This document shows, piece after piece, positions 22,975 through 34,300 of a stretch of DNA of 64,000 nt. Location of the stretch: the NCBI RefSeq assembly GCF_001411555.2, contig NC_049903.1:26114270-26178269 (forward strand), given 5' to 3'. Each line of letters begins with the position of its first letter. Within the stretch, counting starts at the first letter, position 1. Origin of the DNA: Juglans regia (taxonomy: Eukaryota; Streptophyta; Magnoliopsida; Fagales; Juglandaceae). The notes below the pieces were generated by a model that saw nothing but the letters and a program-made list of their open reading frames with translations, was not told where the DNA came from and did no database searches. The position numbers and the translations under genes were made by a program.

Positions 22975-24327
22975 ATGTGCCGATCTAAATCATTAGAGCA
23001 TTCACTTTCTGATCCCGAGATTGAAATAGCCTTATATCGGATCAATAAAGAGAAAAAGAAAGAGGTCGCCGCCTCCAAAGTTAATATGGCCAACCAGAAG
23101 CACAATGTGTTAAGAGACTATGTGATGCCCTGTGTCCATGGGGTGACATCTAGTATAACGCGACCAATTATACAAGCCAATAACTTCGAGATCAAACCAG
23201 CCATCATTCAAATGATTTGACAAACCATCCAATTTGGGGGGCTATCACAAGAGGATCCTAATGTCCATATTACAAATTTCCTAAAAATTTGTGATACTTT
23301 TAAACACAGCAGAGTGATAGATGATGCAATTCGATTGAGACTTTTTCCTTTTTCACTTAGGGAAAAAGCAAAAGTTTGGTTGAACTCTTTGCCGCCTGGC
23401 ATCATCACCACTTGGGAGCAGTTGGCACAAACATTCTTAGCAAAATATTTCCCTTCGGCCAAGACAGCGAAATTAAGGAATGATATCACTACCTTCACCC
23501 AATTTGAGGGTGAATCATTATATGAGGCATGGGAGAGATACAAGGATGTATTGCACAAGTATCCATATCATGACCTCCCAGCTTGGCTTCAAGTACATAT
23601 ATTTTACAATGGTTTGGGACCCAAAAATCGATCTATGGTTGATGCAGCCACAGGAGGAGCATTAATGAGTAAGACCCCTGAAGCCACATATAAACTTCTG
23701 GAAGAGTTGGCGTCTAACAACTATCAGTGGGCCGCAGAGAGAGCAATGCTAAAGAAGTTGGCTAGCATCATTAAGCTTGACTCTATGTCTGCAATTATGG
23801 CTCAGTTGGCAAATCTATCCAAACAACTAGGTAAAATGAACGTTAATATTATTCAAACTAATGTTGTTTGTGATCATTGCACAGGAAATCATTTAAGTGT
23901 AGATTGTCATGTGGGGAATCATTTTGCACAACCGAGTTATGAATAAGCTCATTACGTGTCCAATTTTCAACGTCAAAATAATCCTTATTCAAAATACGTT
24001 TAATTATAGATGGAGAAATCATCCTAACTTTTCATTGAGCAATAACCAAGTGCCGGTTGACCCCCTCAACAGTTTCCACAGCAAGAGAAGAAGCTGATAC
24101 TTGAAGATATGCTTATGCAATGCATGCAAAAGAATGATATGGCGATACAAAACAACTCAGCTTCAATCCACAATCTTGAGGCTCAAATCGGTCAACTCTC
24201 AAACATGCTTACCGAGAGGATAGCAGGGACTTTACCAAGCAACACTATGACCAATCCGAAGGAACATGTCAAAGCCATAACATTGAGAAATGGGCGGACA
24301 TATGACCAAACAGTAAATACCGAGTAA
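22975..24327 (+). pseudogene. Athila gag remnant
   Basis: Gag forms the particle that packages the retrotransposon RNA. The conceptual product reads from 22975, with a stop at 23218-23220, then 23314-23946 (210 residues) holding the best-preserved core: FLKICDTF, RLRLFPFSL, WLNSLPPG, YEAWERYKD and LLEELASNNYQW, all hallmarks of Athila gag. A Cys-His stretch (CDHCTGNHLSVDC) near 23870-23910 resembles the zinc knuckle. The C-terminal part reads at 24109-24327 (LEAQIGQLSNML, NPKEHVKAITLRNGR). Stops and shifts separate the pieces, so it is not functional. It lies after the LTR and primer site in the same orientation. Confidence 0.85.
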
Positions 24328-24553
24328 GATGCAAAAGCTGCCAAAAATAAGGAGTCCGAGAATAAGGAAACCGAGTACGTGGTGAAAGAAGCATAGCGAG
24401 ATGCGACCGACCAGCAAGCTGAGAAGACTAAAGAGAATGAAGGGTTGCAAAACCCAAGAAATCCAGTAAGTTTCATTCTGAAACTTATTCTCGTTCAATT
24501 TATGATCCACCAATTTCTTTTCTGCAAAGATTAAGAAAAAATAAGATTGATAA

Positions 24554-24987
24554 TCAATTCTCTAAATTTTTGAGTATATTTAAGCAACTGCATATTAATA
24601 TTCTTCTCATTGAATCTTTAGAGCAAATACCTAAATATGCAAAAAAAATTAAGGATATATTATCAAACAAGCGGAAGTTTGATGAGCATGAGATTGTAAT
24701 GCTGACCGAGGAGGGCAGTGTAATTTTACAAAAGAAACTATCGCCTAAGTTGAAAGATCCGGAGAGTTTCACAATCCCTTGCACTATAGGAAATTCATAT
24801 TTTGATAAAGTTTTATGAGACTTAGTGGCAAGTATTAATCTAATACCTCTCTCAGTTTTTAGGAAACTAGATCTTAGATGAGCAAAGCCGACCACCATCT
24901 CTCTACAGTTGGCAGACAGATCTATTAAATATCCAAGAGGACTCCTTGTGGACGTACTAGGAAATGGGGTGGTCAAGATAGACATGA
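24554..24987 (+). pseudogene. Athila protease-region remnant
   Basis: The stretch contains LSPKLKDPESFTIPCTIGN and then the protease core. Athila normally has DLGASIN at this site; here it reads DLVASIN after a stop codon at 24817-24819, so a key glycine is replaced. The downstream words LQLADRSIKYPRG are typical of the family. Further stops follow. Around 24985-24990 the sequence changes abruptly to LINE endonuclease sequence in the same orientation, so RT, RNase H and integrase of this Athila copy are absent here. Confidence 0.8.
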
Positions 24988-25752
24988 AAAATAGATGGCA
25001 GAATTTAGAGCTGTGTTAAGCGAGTGTGAGTTAAGAGACCTGGGGTATGTTGGTATACCATATACTTGGAGTAATAGAATAGAGGGATCCTCTTCCATTA
25101 GTGAGAGGTTAGACAGATTTTTGGCCAACGCTTAGTGGTATAATCAGTTTCCTTTGGCTACTGTCACCCAGGGTAGTGTGGCATATTCTGATCATATCCC
25201 TTTGTGGGTAGATACTGCTGAAGCTTGAGAAGGGTGGAAGGGAGGTAAGCCTTTTAGGTTTGAAGCTATGTGGGTGGGGCAGGAAGGGTGCAAACGTATT
25301 ATTGAAGAAACTTGGGGGGGGGGGGTCTAGTGGGAGTAACATGCGAGATGTTATGAGAATGATTTTGGGCTGTGGAATGCAACTGGCTAGTTGGAACAAG
25401 CAGACTTTTGGAAATTTCAAAACCAACCTCAATGCAGCAAGGAGGAGACTTCCATTGCTACAGGAAAAATATCCTACCTATTCTGATATGAGTGCTAATA
25501 TACAGGCAAGGGAAAAGGTTCAGAAATAGCTAGGAAGAGAAGAACTAATGTGGAACCAAAGATCAAAGGCTTTGTGGATGCAGGCAGTGGATCAGAATTC
25601 AAAACATCTTCATACAAAGGCATCACATAGAAGGAAAAAGAATCATGTAAATGAGCTACAAGATGATTATGGAAATTGGAAAGAAGTGGAGCAACTTGAT
25701 AATTTGATTGTAGGGTATTTGCAGTAGTTGTTTTCAGCTTCAAATCAAAGAG
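24988..25752 (+). pseudogene. Plant L1 LINE, 5' segment (endonuclease end and linker)
   Basis: This is a 5'-truncated L1-type LINE inserted in the Athila protease region. Conceptual translation gives the C-terminal endonuclease signature (RDLGYVGIPYTWSN with one shift, ERLDRFLAN, YSDHIPLW) and then the spacer before the reverse transcriptase (ASWNKQTFGN, ARRRLPLLQE). Stops at about 25137, 25226, 25527 and 25725, plus a G-run shift near 25312-25326, disable it. It is interrupted at 25752 by L5 and resumes in the same frame at 29277. Confidence 0.8.
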
Positions 25753-28700
25753 TATGGTGCCCCTAGCGGGCTTGGGATTTGACAGAATACTGAAGTGCCG
25801 GGATAAGCAACACAAGGTTTCATACCTCTCGTACATGACAGATAAGATGTAATGCACCTAATGATAACTAGTAGTATGCAATATAATGCAGCGGAAAGTC
25901 AACTTAAGTCAAATAATGGAACAATAGTTATGGTACCGAAGATCATAAAATTCCAATAATTCATATACCATAATAGTCATCAAAAGTAGTTAAGAGTTTC
26001 CAAAAGAACTCCCAAAACACGAGACAAAAACATCCAATCATCAAAAGAGGGTCATTTCCCAAAAGTTGTCCCCTTACATAAGTCTTTATCCTGAGTGAGA
26101 ATCGAGTTTTACTCGCTTCTCTAAAGCCCGGTCCCTGTCCCGATTGTGGCTTATTTTAAACTTCTCAATGTCCTGAAGTATTTCAGTGATTGCTCAATCA
26201 ATTGACTCAAGATGGTCCAAAATAGAAGGCACAGTCGAACCTAAGACCGTTTTAGGCACGATCCTCTCTAGAAGAGGTGTCATCCTCTTGCACTTCTTCA
26301 TTAGTGCCCTCTTGGATTCCTGTCATGACTTCTATCATTCCGAATAGGAGAATGATAGTGGAAAATACAACAGTGAAATTTCGAGAAATCTCAGTAAGTA
26401 AACAAATAATATGTAACAGATATTGTGAGAGTATGAAACCAAACTTAACAATGAATGCATGGACATGAAACTTTACTCATGCATATAACCTTTCAAAAAA
26501 GACATCGTGTAAAACATAACTTTCATAACCTTTTTATTCATAAAACATTATTTATTCTTTTCATACTTATTGATATAAAATAACTTTGAGCTCAAGGCCT
26601 TTCTTAATTTTAACATATAATTGGATACCTTACTACTCCTCTATGCACTGTTTGTTTTCCGTTAGTTACCGCATCAACCATTAGCCACTTTGACCAAGGT
26701 GAATAAGTCTTACTTATAACTTTCATATTACAGCAGCTTGCATTTTGCCTTCACTGTAGGGCACCTACTAGCTTTAGTTGCGATCTCGCTTCAGTATCCT
26801 TTTCTTTTAGGAGCTATTCGAGATTCGTTAACAGTATTTCGTTGACCTAGGAATTATCCCTCCATTTTAAACACCTTTGAGATGACAGAAAAATTCCACT
26901 AGGACATTCCCCCGTCCTAGCCTTTAAGGTCGTCATAAAAATTTTAAAAGACTCTTTTTCTTTCAAAATATTTTCACAATCTCAATGCATGTGACATGAC
27001 AATGAAACTTATAACTTTCATGAGACACATGCAAATGCTGAATGCTTCATCATGATCATATAACATTCAAACATGCAATTCCAATACATTTCGTGTTAGG
27101 GCTTCAAAATATTAGAACATGTGAACATGTTCTTTTATAAAAATTCTAAAGCATTGAATATCAATCAAGAAACAAGCATTCAATACTTTCCATGTAATGG
27201 CCGAAACATACAAACCCTAGCACATCCAAGAATCATTTTTTGCTCTTGAAACTTAAAACACCAATTGATCATACCTCATCCATACTAATAACCATGACCT
27301 TCAAGTTGATAGCATGCATTCCAATCAACTTTTTCATGAACTGAGAATCTTCTAATGTGTTAAACAAAGCTTTAACAATGAATACTCATGGGTGGCCGAA
27401 ACAATCTAGTGATCATAGACAACATTTTCTTGAATTTAGTCCCATACAAGATTCGTTAATAAACAAATTCATATACAAAACAAACATTGTGCAATCTGAA
27501 CCCTAATATGGTTTCTTATTCCATTTTCAGAACATAAATACATTCAAAAGGCCATTCTATTCATACATTAGATAATCAAGCTATAAAGAGATTATATCAC
27601 ATGGAAGAAACATTAATATCATAAACAATTGTATAAAACTATGCAACCAACAAGTTCACATGACATATACACAAAATATCCAAGTATAAATTCTAAGTGT
27701 ACTTAAATCCGTAATATATAGCAAGCAAGCTGAAAATACATATAATACTCGTTAGGTTCATCATTTAAGAAAACCCTAACCCATGTGATTAAGTGTTGTG
27801 CTCTTGACATTTTTTTCCAAGAAAGGACTCCAAACATTTGGACCTCCCTCCCTAGAGTCCAAAACTTGTCTACATCAAAACTCTAGCTCATAGAAACACT
27901 ATAGTCGTGGCCTTTATCCTAAAAAATACCATACTTGTTGCATCTATCTTTCTTGAAGAAAAACTCTAATCTAACCATGTGCATAAAAACATAGGTTCAT
28001 GTGGAAAAACCTTTCAAAACATGAGCGAACTCGTTCCACCTCAAATGTGTGTGTGTGTGTGAGCATGAGTTCTAGATGAACTCACTAAAAACCGAAACTT
28101 CTAGTTGAAAGTATCTTCTTACTTTGCTTATCCTCCAAATGATGTTTGGATGAGAAGAAAATATTGTGGAGAGTGTTTGGATGGTGAGAAAATGATAGAA
28201 AGTTGAAGAGAAGGTGATGGCCGTATACTTCAAGAGCAATTCACAAAGTGACTAAAAGTTCTAGGGTTTTCAGTTGCTCTCATATTTAGACACAAAACTT
28301 CCTACACAAGCCAATGTTCCTTGCATGGATGCCAAGTGGCATGCCACCCTAAGGCCTCTTCTTCTAGCTCATCATTTGATTGTGTTGGAAACACAATAGC
28401 ACCTTTTGGACAAGTGGCGCCTCCTTCCTCAAAACTGAAGCCTCTTTCCTCTTTTGCCCCTTCATTTCATGTCTTCGTTCAATGACCTCGTGGCTAAAAG
28501 GTCTTTTATCAAACTCAAACCTTCCTAAATCTCTTAGATGCATGTATGTGTGCCAAGTGGCATGTGAGGTGTGTGTGTGTGTGTGTGTGTGTGCATGGGC
28601 TGCTGAAAACTCTCTTTTTCTCAAAGAAGATCTTCTTTCACCACACTTTTCGACAAGCATATGATTGGTCCAAAATTGCACAAACTCCCTCGCCCTAGCC

Positions 28701-29271
28701 GTCCATCTCAAAGTGTCTTACACAAGATTCTTCTAAAAATCCTCCTAGGCGTGCAACCTCCTCTTCCCAAACTTTATTTTTCCCCTTCCCAAGACAAAGC
28801 TTTTCACCTACCTTTTTGCATGTATGACACATGACAAAAAGCAAACCTTCATTCTCCATGGTTGTCGTGCAAGGCCTCTTGGCCTTCCCTAGGCTCCATT
28901 TTTTCATAATCTAATCATTCTCCTTCTAGAACCTCTCTCCCATAGTGACAAATGTCATAATGCTTCTTCCTACAAATAATCCTCCATGCATGCGTGACAC
29001 ATGGCAAGATGAATAGTTGATCTCCTATGGTAGGCGTGTAAGGCCAAACCCTAGATCCTTCTCACCTCTCTTCCCTTATTTCCATCTAGATTCATCAAGT
29101 CCTAAACATAAGCTCTATTGGATGATAACTAGTATGCAAGATCTTGAGTTAGGCGTGAGCCCTAGTTCCATTGGGCTTCAAACCCTAATTGCCTGTGAAG
29201 GTCGAAAGTCTCATAGGATGTGTTTAAAAAAAATATTTACACAAAAAGCCTAGAAAGTCTTGGTCGTCACA
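25753..29271 (-). mobile_element. Solo LTR L5 (3.5 kb, gypsy-type)
   Basis: The plus strand runs TATGGTGCCCCTAGC...CTTGGTCGTCACA, flanked by the exact duplication AAGAG (25748-25752 and 29272-29276). On the minus strand it starts TGTGACGACC, like L1. It is a nearly full-length inverted relative of L1 (4661-8157), sharing the ATAAGCTCTATTGG block, the core block near 26830-26940 and the hairpins (26332-26358, 26374-26393). The last base pair of the terminal TG...CA has mutated to TA. A GT dinucleotide tract lies at about 28569-28592. No protein is encoded. Confidence 0.88.
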
Positions 29272-29276
29272 AAGAG

Positions 29277-31735
29277 GTTGCATGGATTTAGTTACAAATA
29301 TTGGTAGCAAGGTTACTAAGCAGATGAATAAAGAGTTTTCTGGAAGATACAAAGAAGAGGAGGTGGCTCAAGCTTTGAAGCAGATGCATCCAACAAAAGC
29401 ACATGTCTCCTATTTTCTTTCAAAAATACTGGCATATCATTGGTAAATCTGTCACTGTTGTCTTACATGCCCTTAATTTTAGAGATTTGCCAAATGATCT
29501 CAATCACACATTCATCACTTTGATTCCTAAGAGAATTTCAGCCTTGAAAGTGGCAGATTTTCGACCCATAAGTTTGTTTAATGTCACTTACAAGCTTATT
29601 ACAAAAGTATTGGCTTATATTCTCAAACAAGTGTTGCCTAGTATCATTTCTGCATCACAAGCTGCTTTTGTGCCGGGTAGACTTATCACAGATAATGTCC
29701 TTGTGGCTTATGAACTTATACATATTTTAAGACAAAAAATGAAAAGGAAAAAAGGTTGTATGTCCCTTAAACTAGACATGAGTAAAGCATACGAAAGGGT
29801 AGAATGCGACTTCTTGGAGCAGATCATGGCCAAGTTAGGTTTTGAGACCAAGTGGATTCATATGATTATGAAATGTGTGTCCTCAATTTTCTTTTATGTT
29901 CTGATCAATGGAGTTCCAAAAGGACCAATTACTCCAAGTAAGGGACTGAGACAAAGGGATCCAATATCCCCTTATCTTTTTCTACCTTGCATTGAGGATT
30001 TAATCCATCTACTTAGAGAAGTTGTTGATAAGCTTTTTGTGCCTGGTAATCAAATTTACAGAGGTGCTCTTAGATTAAATCATTTGTTGTTTGCTGATGA
30101 CATTCTCATTTTCTGTAGAGTAGATATCAATACTAATAAGTCTATTCAAGATTTGTTGAAGAAGTATGAGTTGGCATCTGAATAGATTATTAATATGGAT
30201 AAAACCTTTATGGTGTTTAGCAGAAATGTGAGTAATACTATCAAAGAGGATATAAGGATGTAGTGGAGGGGGGAAGGTAGTAATGTTCAACAGTATGAAA
30301 AGTATTTGGGACTACCTCCTATGGTGGGAAGAAGAAAAACAAATGCATTTTCTAGGATCAATCATAGAGTATGGCAGAAATTACAATATTGGAAAAAAAA
30401 TCAACTGTCTCAAGGAGGAAAAGAAGTCTTGCTTAAAGCAATTGCATTATCCATTCTAACGTATGCCATGAGCTATTTTAAGCTACCTGGTTGCTTGTGT
30501 AAGGAGTTGGAGAGTATGATAGCTCAATTTTGGTGGGGTAAAAAAGAAAATGATAAAAAAAAAAATCCACTTGGTTAGTTGGAAGAAAATGTGTAATTCA
30601 AAGTTTAGATGAGGGTTAGGCTTTAAAGACTTGAAGCTGCTCAATTTGGTTCTTTTAGCAAAACAAGGGTGCAGGATCTTACAAGAGAAACATACATTGC
30701 TTCACAAAGTTTTTAAAACTAAATATTTCCCAAAAGCATTTTTTTTTTTTTATTCAAAGTTGGGCTATAACCTTTCTTATGCTTGGAGAGGAATATGGGA
30801 AGCCAAGTCTTTTCTTTTCAGGGGTTGCCAGTGGCTTGTGGGCGATGGAAAATTGATAAAAGTGTGGACAAATCCCTCCCTTGGTCACAAAATATTGCGA
30901 GCTGAACTGAATGCAGTGGACGAAGGGAGAGGAATGACAGTTGATTCACTCATTGCTATTGATACTTGATGGTGGAATGTTCAAAACAGTTATGGCTCTC
31001 TTCAATCCAATTGTAGCTACTGACATCCTTAAGATTATTATCTGTCCAAAAGGCAATGAGGATAAATGGATCTGGAGTCATGAGAGAAATGGGTGTTTCA
31101 GTGTTAACAGTGCATACAGATTCGTTAAAAGTATCAGTGAGGAATCTGTTGGTGAAAGCGCTATAGGTAATAAAAAAACTCTTTGGGAAAAACATTATGA
31201 AAGTTGAAGATCCCTCAGAAGATAAAGATTTTTACTTGGAGGGCATGTAAAAACTGTTTACCAACTTATAGTAACCTAAGACAGAAACATGTTGAGATTG
31301 ACACAATGTGTTACTTCTGCAAAAGTGAAGAGAATGATCTATCACATGCTCTTGTCTACTGTCTTGAATTAACAAAGGTCTGAAAAAATTATTTGCCTTT
31401 GTTGTTTGAGAGTGCAGAACCTCAGAGTTTTTTAGAGTTAGTGTTGTTGCTGAAAGAGAAGGGAACTATGGATGATTTTCAAACTTTTTTCTTAATTGCA
31501 TGGGGATTATAGTTTAGGAGAAATAAGAGGATTCATGAGAATATTTCTTTTGCAACTAAATAAGTGATTGCTCATGCATTACCCTTGCAGAAATTCCACA
31601 ACGAGCTGGTGTAGTCTTCAAGTTCAAATCCAAAGACTGTATAGCTGGAAACCTCCTCCTACTGATTTTCTCGAGGTTAATGTTGATGGAGTTTTGTTAT
31701 TTAGCCAACCTAAAGTTGAAGTGGGAGTTAGAATC
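29277..31735 (+). pseudogene. Plant L1 LINE, 3' segment (reverse transcriptase, zinc-binding region, RNase H start)
   Basis: This continues the LINE after L5. The open stretch 29403-30185 (260 residues) is reverse transcriptase: FRPISLFNVTYKLITKVLA, QAAFVPGR, KLDMSKAYERV, GLRQRDPISPYLF and an intact catalytic LLFADDIL. Later pieces at 30306-30578 and 30631-30969 give LSQGGKEVLLKAIALSI and the YAWRGIW/WLVGDG region. 30970-31380 holds the zinc-binding region (CKNCLPTYSNL, CYFCKSEEND). An RNase H start (VNVDG) appears near 31680 and breaks off near 31735. Stops at 30183, 30577 and 30967 and further breaks make it inactive. No poly-A tail is seen at the 3' break. Confidence 0.85.
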
Positions 31736-31806
31736 ATGTATCAATAATATTATTTTTTTATCTTTATTTATTAATAAGACTGGATACATAATCACTTATT
31801 CAGTAT

Positions 31807-31814
31807 TATAAATA
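31807..31814 (+). promoter_or_regulatory. Candidate TATA box of the acylphosphatase gene
   Basis: TATAAATA lies 130 bp before the start codon and about 70 bp after the LINE breakpoint. It is followed by a CT/T-rich stretch (31822-31840). This is the only convincing TATA motif in the short space between the LINE relic and the gene. Called from motif and position alone. Confidence 0.45.
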
Positions 31815-31943
31815 GAATTTCTGCTTTTTTTTTTTTTTTTAAATTGTTTATGGCCAGACATACATGTCAAATGTCAAGAATGGTTTCCAGAAAGTCCTTG
31901 GGAAACAGTAGCGTGCTTCGTAAGTCCAATTCAACCAGATCGA

Positions 31944-33415
31944 ATGGCATCGGCAATCCCTCAACCACTATGGCCACTGTTTCGCCAGCACAGATCAAGT
32001 AGTAGATTCCTCATCTCCCGAAATCCTCCACAAAAATGCACGGCGAAGAAGAAGAGCGACAATGTTTCTAGTTGTCTTCCTAGACTCCCCGATCTCCGTC
32101 TTCGTCACTATAATACTTCTCATCTTCCTCTTTCGCTTTGCCCTTGTCTTCGTCTTCCTCGTCCTCCTCTTCATTTTCTGCTCCAACCTCGTTCACCTCC
32201 TTTTCGTCATTCTCTGCCCCTCATGAACACTTATCAGGCTGCAGCTCAGGACTCCACCACCCAGCCCTCAACCAAAACGGTACATACTCATCTCGCTCTA
32301 CATTTAACTTTCGTTGGTAATAATATGTTATAGTGGTCTCTCTAAGATTCTCAATCATATGGGTGTAATGGGTGGCTGTGAGGTACCCTAATTTATGATA
32401 ATTGGCTGTCCCTCTAGCTTTACAATCATATTTTGAGTAATGGGGCTCTCGATTCATTCGGTAATTCATGATTATGAGATTCTTTCTGGACTCTTCTAGG
32501 TTTTCCAGTTCGTAAGAACTGGGTAATGGGTCACCGTGAAATATGAATTAACTAATAATTGGTTCTAATTAGCTGTTCTAATTAGCTGTTTCGCTGGGTT
32601 TTTCCACGATTCATGTGCAATTGGTCACTCTAAACTCGTTAATAGTAGTTTTTTATTTGGCGTTGCATAGCTCTTTAGTCTTATGGAAATGGTGGGTTGC
32701 TCTGTATTAAATTGATACTTAGTGACAATGGGTTTTGATTCAGTCATGTTTTTGAGTAGTGGTTCTTATAGAAACACTCATTTCTACCTTAAAAGGCCTA
32801 ATAAGAGGAGTGGGATAACCAGGATGACTTTGTTCTTAAGTCATGTGGGACTTCTCAATACGCTTCCTCACATGTGGGGCGGTATTTCCGGTACCATCAT
32901 CATGGATAGATCACATGAGCTCATCATTATTCATAGATTGACCTACTCTGATACCATATAGAAATACTCATTTCTCCTCATAAAAGGTCTAATAAGAGGA
33001 GTGGGATAACTCCTTATAAAGCCCAGGATGAGTTTGTTCCTAAATCATGTGGAACTTCTCAATAGTTGTCTCTTGATTTGTCACTGCCTGGTTATAATTT
33101 GTAACTGCCCAACTAAAGTTTTAACGAATTTTGTGTTTTGAAGTACAGGTGAGGGTGGCGATAAGGGGAAGAGTGCAGGGGGTGTTCTACAGGAAATGGA
33201 CGGTGGATAATGCTAACCAATTGGGGCTTAAAGGTTGGGTGCGAAACAAGAGGGATGGCTCTGTGGAAGCTCTGTTCTCTGGGAGCCATGATGCTGTGCA
33301 GGAGATGGAGCAAAGGTGTCGTCGGGGTCCAGCAGATGCACTGGTTACTGGCCTTGAGGTTTTTCCTTGCAGTGAAGATCCCGGCTCTGGATTTGAGCTC
33401 AAGCCAACAGTGTGA
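31944..33415 (+). CDS. Acylphosphatase, two exons, with N-terminal extension
   Basis: The enzyme hydrolyses the carboxyl-phosphate bond of acyl phosphates. Exon 1 is 31944-32279 (112 codons) and exon 2 is 33149-33415 (88 codons plus stop). The GT-AG intron 32280-33148 (869 bp) joins in phase 0, giving 200 residues. The acylphosphatase domain is essentially all of exon 2, from VRVAIRG. It has the signature GRVQGVFYRKW, with the phosphate-binding loop and the catalytic Arg, then GWVRNKRDGSVEALFSG with the catalytic Asn, and ends GFELKPTV. The domain is about 88-90 residues, usual for the family. The first 90 or so residues (MASAIPQPLW, then Arg/Ser-rich) look like an organelle-targeting extension. 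ATGGCA is a good plant start context. A second Met at 32223 would give a 107-residue cytosolic-size form. The frame is intact, so the gene is probably functional. Confidence 0.9.
32767..33064 (-). mobile_element. TRIM retroelement in the acylphosphatase intron
   Basis: Two direct repeats, 32767-32860 and 32957-33064 (94 and 108 bp), share TATAGAAA.ACTCATTTCT, AATAAGAGGAGTGGGATAAC and CTTCTCAATA. The left one lacks about 13 bp around TCCTTATAAAGCC. CTCTGATACCA at 32946-32956 touches the right repeat. Its reverse complement TGGTATCAGAG is the initiator-Met tRNA primer site, so the element lies on the minus strand with its 5' LTR at right. The minus-strand LTR starts TATTGAGAAGTTCC, close to the usual TRIM start. 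Flanks GTTCT (32762-32766) and GTTGT (33065-33069) are a possible 5-bp duplication with one change. Its length of 298 bp with no coding capacity fits a TRIM. Confidence 0.87.
32946..32956 (-). other. TRIM primer-binding site
   Basis: Read on the minus strand this is TGGTATCAGAG, the standard site for priming by the 3' end of initiator methionine tRNA. It directly abuts the LTR ending at 32957, which fixes the element's orientation. Confidence 0.85.
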
Positions 33416-33800
33416 TCAAGCTATGTAAAAGCATTTCCCCCAAGTTGCTAAGCTAGGATGTATAGCATAGTATTTTCTATATTCGAAAATATGCCTCAAG
33501 ACTCTATTTAACCAACATATATGAAGTCAGTATTGTTGAATGTTAGGCATCTGTATATTATAGAGTGATGATAGGCATCTGTTCAATTAAAGGCTTTCGT
33601 GGTCATTTAGGTTAATGACGATTGTAATTTGTGATAGCCGCCGAATAAGCACCAGGCAAACCAAATTCAGAGGTTGGTTAGTGTGATACATGTAGCAGCC
33701 ATGTCAATTGTTACTCTTTTCTTGTAAATTTATGGTACCCACTAGCATTCATCTTTTATTATGCCATCTGATTGTACCAATCAAAATAAAATTGTCATCT
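33416..33800 (+). promoter_or_regulatory. 3' untranslated region and poly-A signal region of the acylphosphatase gene
   Basis: AT-rich sequence follows the stop codon. AATAAA occurs at 33785-33790 (CAAAATAAAATTG), 370 bp after the stop, and is a plausible near-upstream poly-A element. The true cleavage site cannot be fixed from sequence. LINE-derived sequence begins by about 33920. Confidence 0.4.
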
Positions 33801-33919
33801 GATTGTGGATTTGGTGTCCCTTCAATCGTCTTTGGTAGATGAGTATTTTGTTTAAATTGGAAATTGCTTCTACATGACTATTGCCCCTTGCAATTCATCA
33901 TTCATATAAATTATATTTG

Positions 33920-34300
33920 GTTGAGTAGTTGCTTTGCTATCGAGGAAGCGGATGTTGATAGATATTACAGAATACTTCATCACAAAACTTCTTTTCTTAC
34001 CTCATATGCATGGAAAAGCATCTGTTTGGCAAAGGGTTGTATATGGAGCGTAGGCAATGGTGAAAGTAATAAAATCTGGCAGGATAACTGGCTGCCCTCT
34101 TTACACAATAGAAGGGTCATATCCCCATGCAAAATACTGGAGCCAAATGCTCTATGGTCAATGAACTAATTGGGATGGAAACATATAAATGGAAATGATT
34201 ATTATAAATATCTTCTTCCCTTTTGAAGCAGAACTTATTTTAAAGATTCCTCTGAGCCCTCCCCCCGAGCAGCGTAGACCAATTAGCATGCGGAGGAAAC
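33920..34300 (+). pseudogene. LINE relic, 5' piece
   Basis: The open stretch 33864-34169 encodes TSYAWKSICLAKGCIWSVGNGESNKIWQDNWLP, the conserved post-RT region of plant L1 elements, in plus orientation. 34200-34300 continues with a decayed LLKQNLF...IPLSPPPEQRR region. An AT-rich MITE interrupts it at about 34300, and it resumes at about 34645. It differs from the first LINE in sequence and is a separate insertion downstream of the acylphosphatase gene. Confidence 0.7.

Noticed and set aside
32280..32333. Alternative 5' splice site at GTTG|GTAATA (about 32317) for exon 1
   Set aside because: Using it would add 37 bases, not a multiple of three, and shift the catalytic domain of exon 2 out of frame. 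The site at 32280 keeps the frame.
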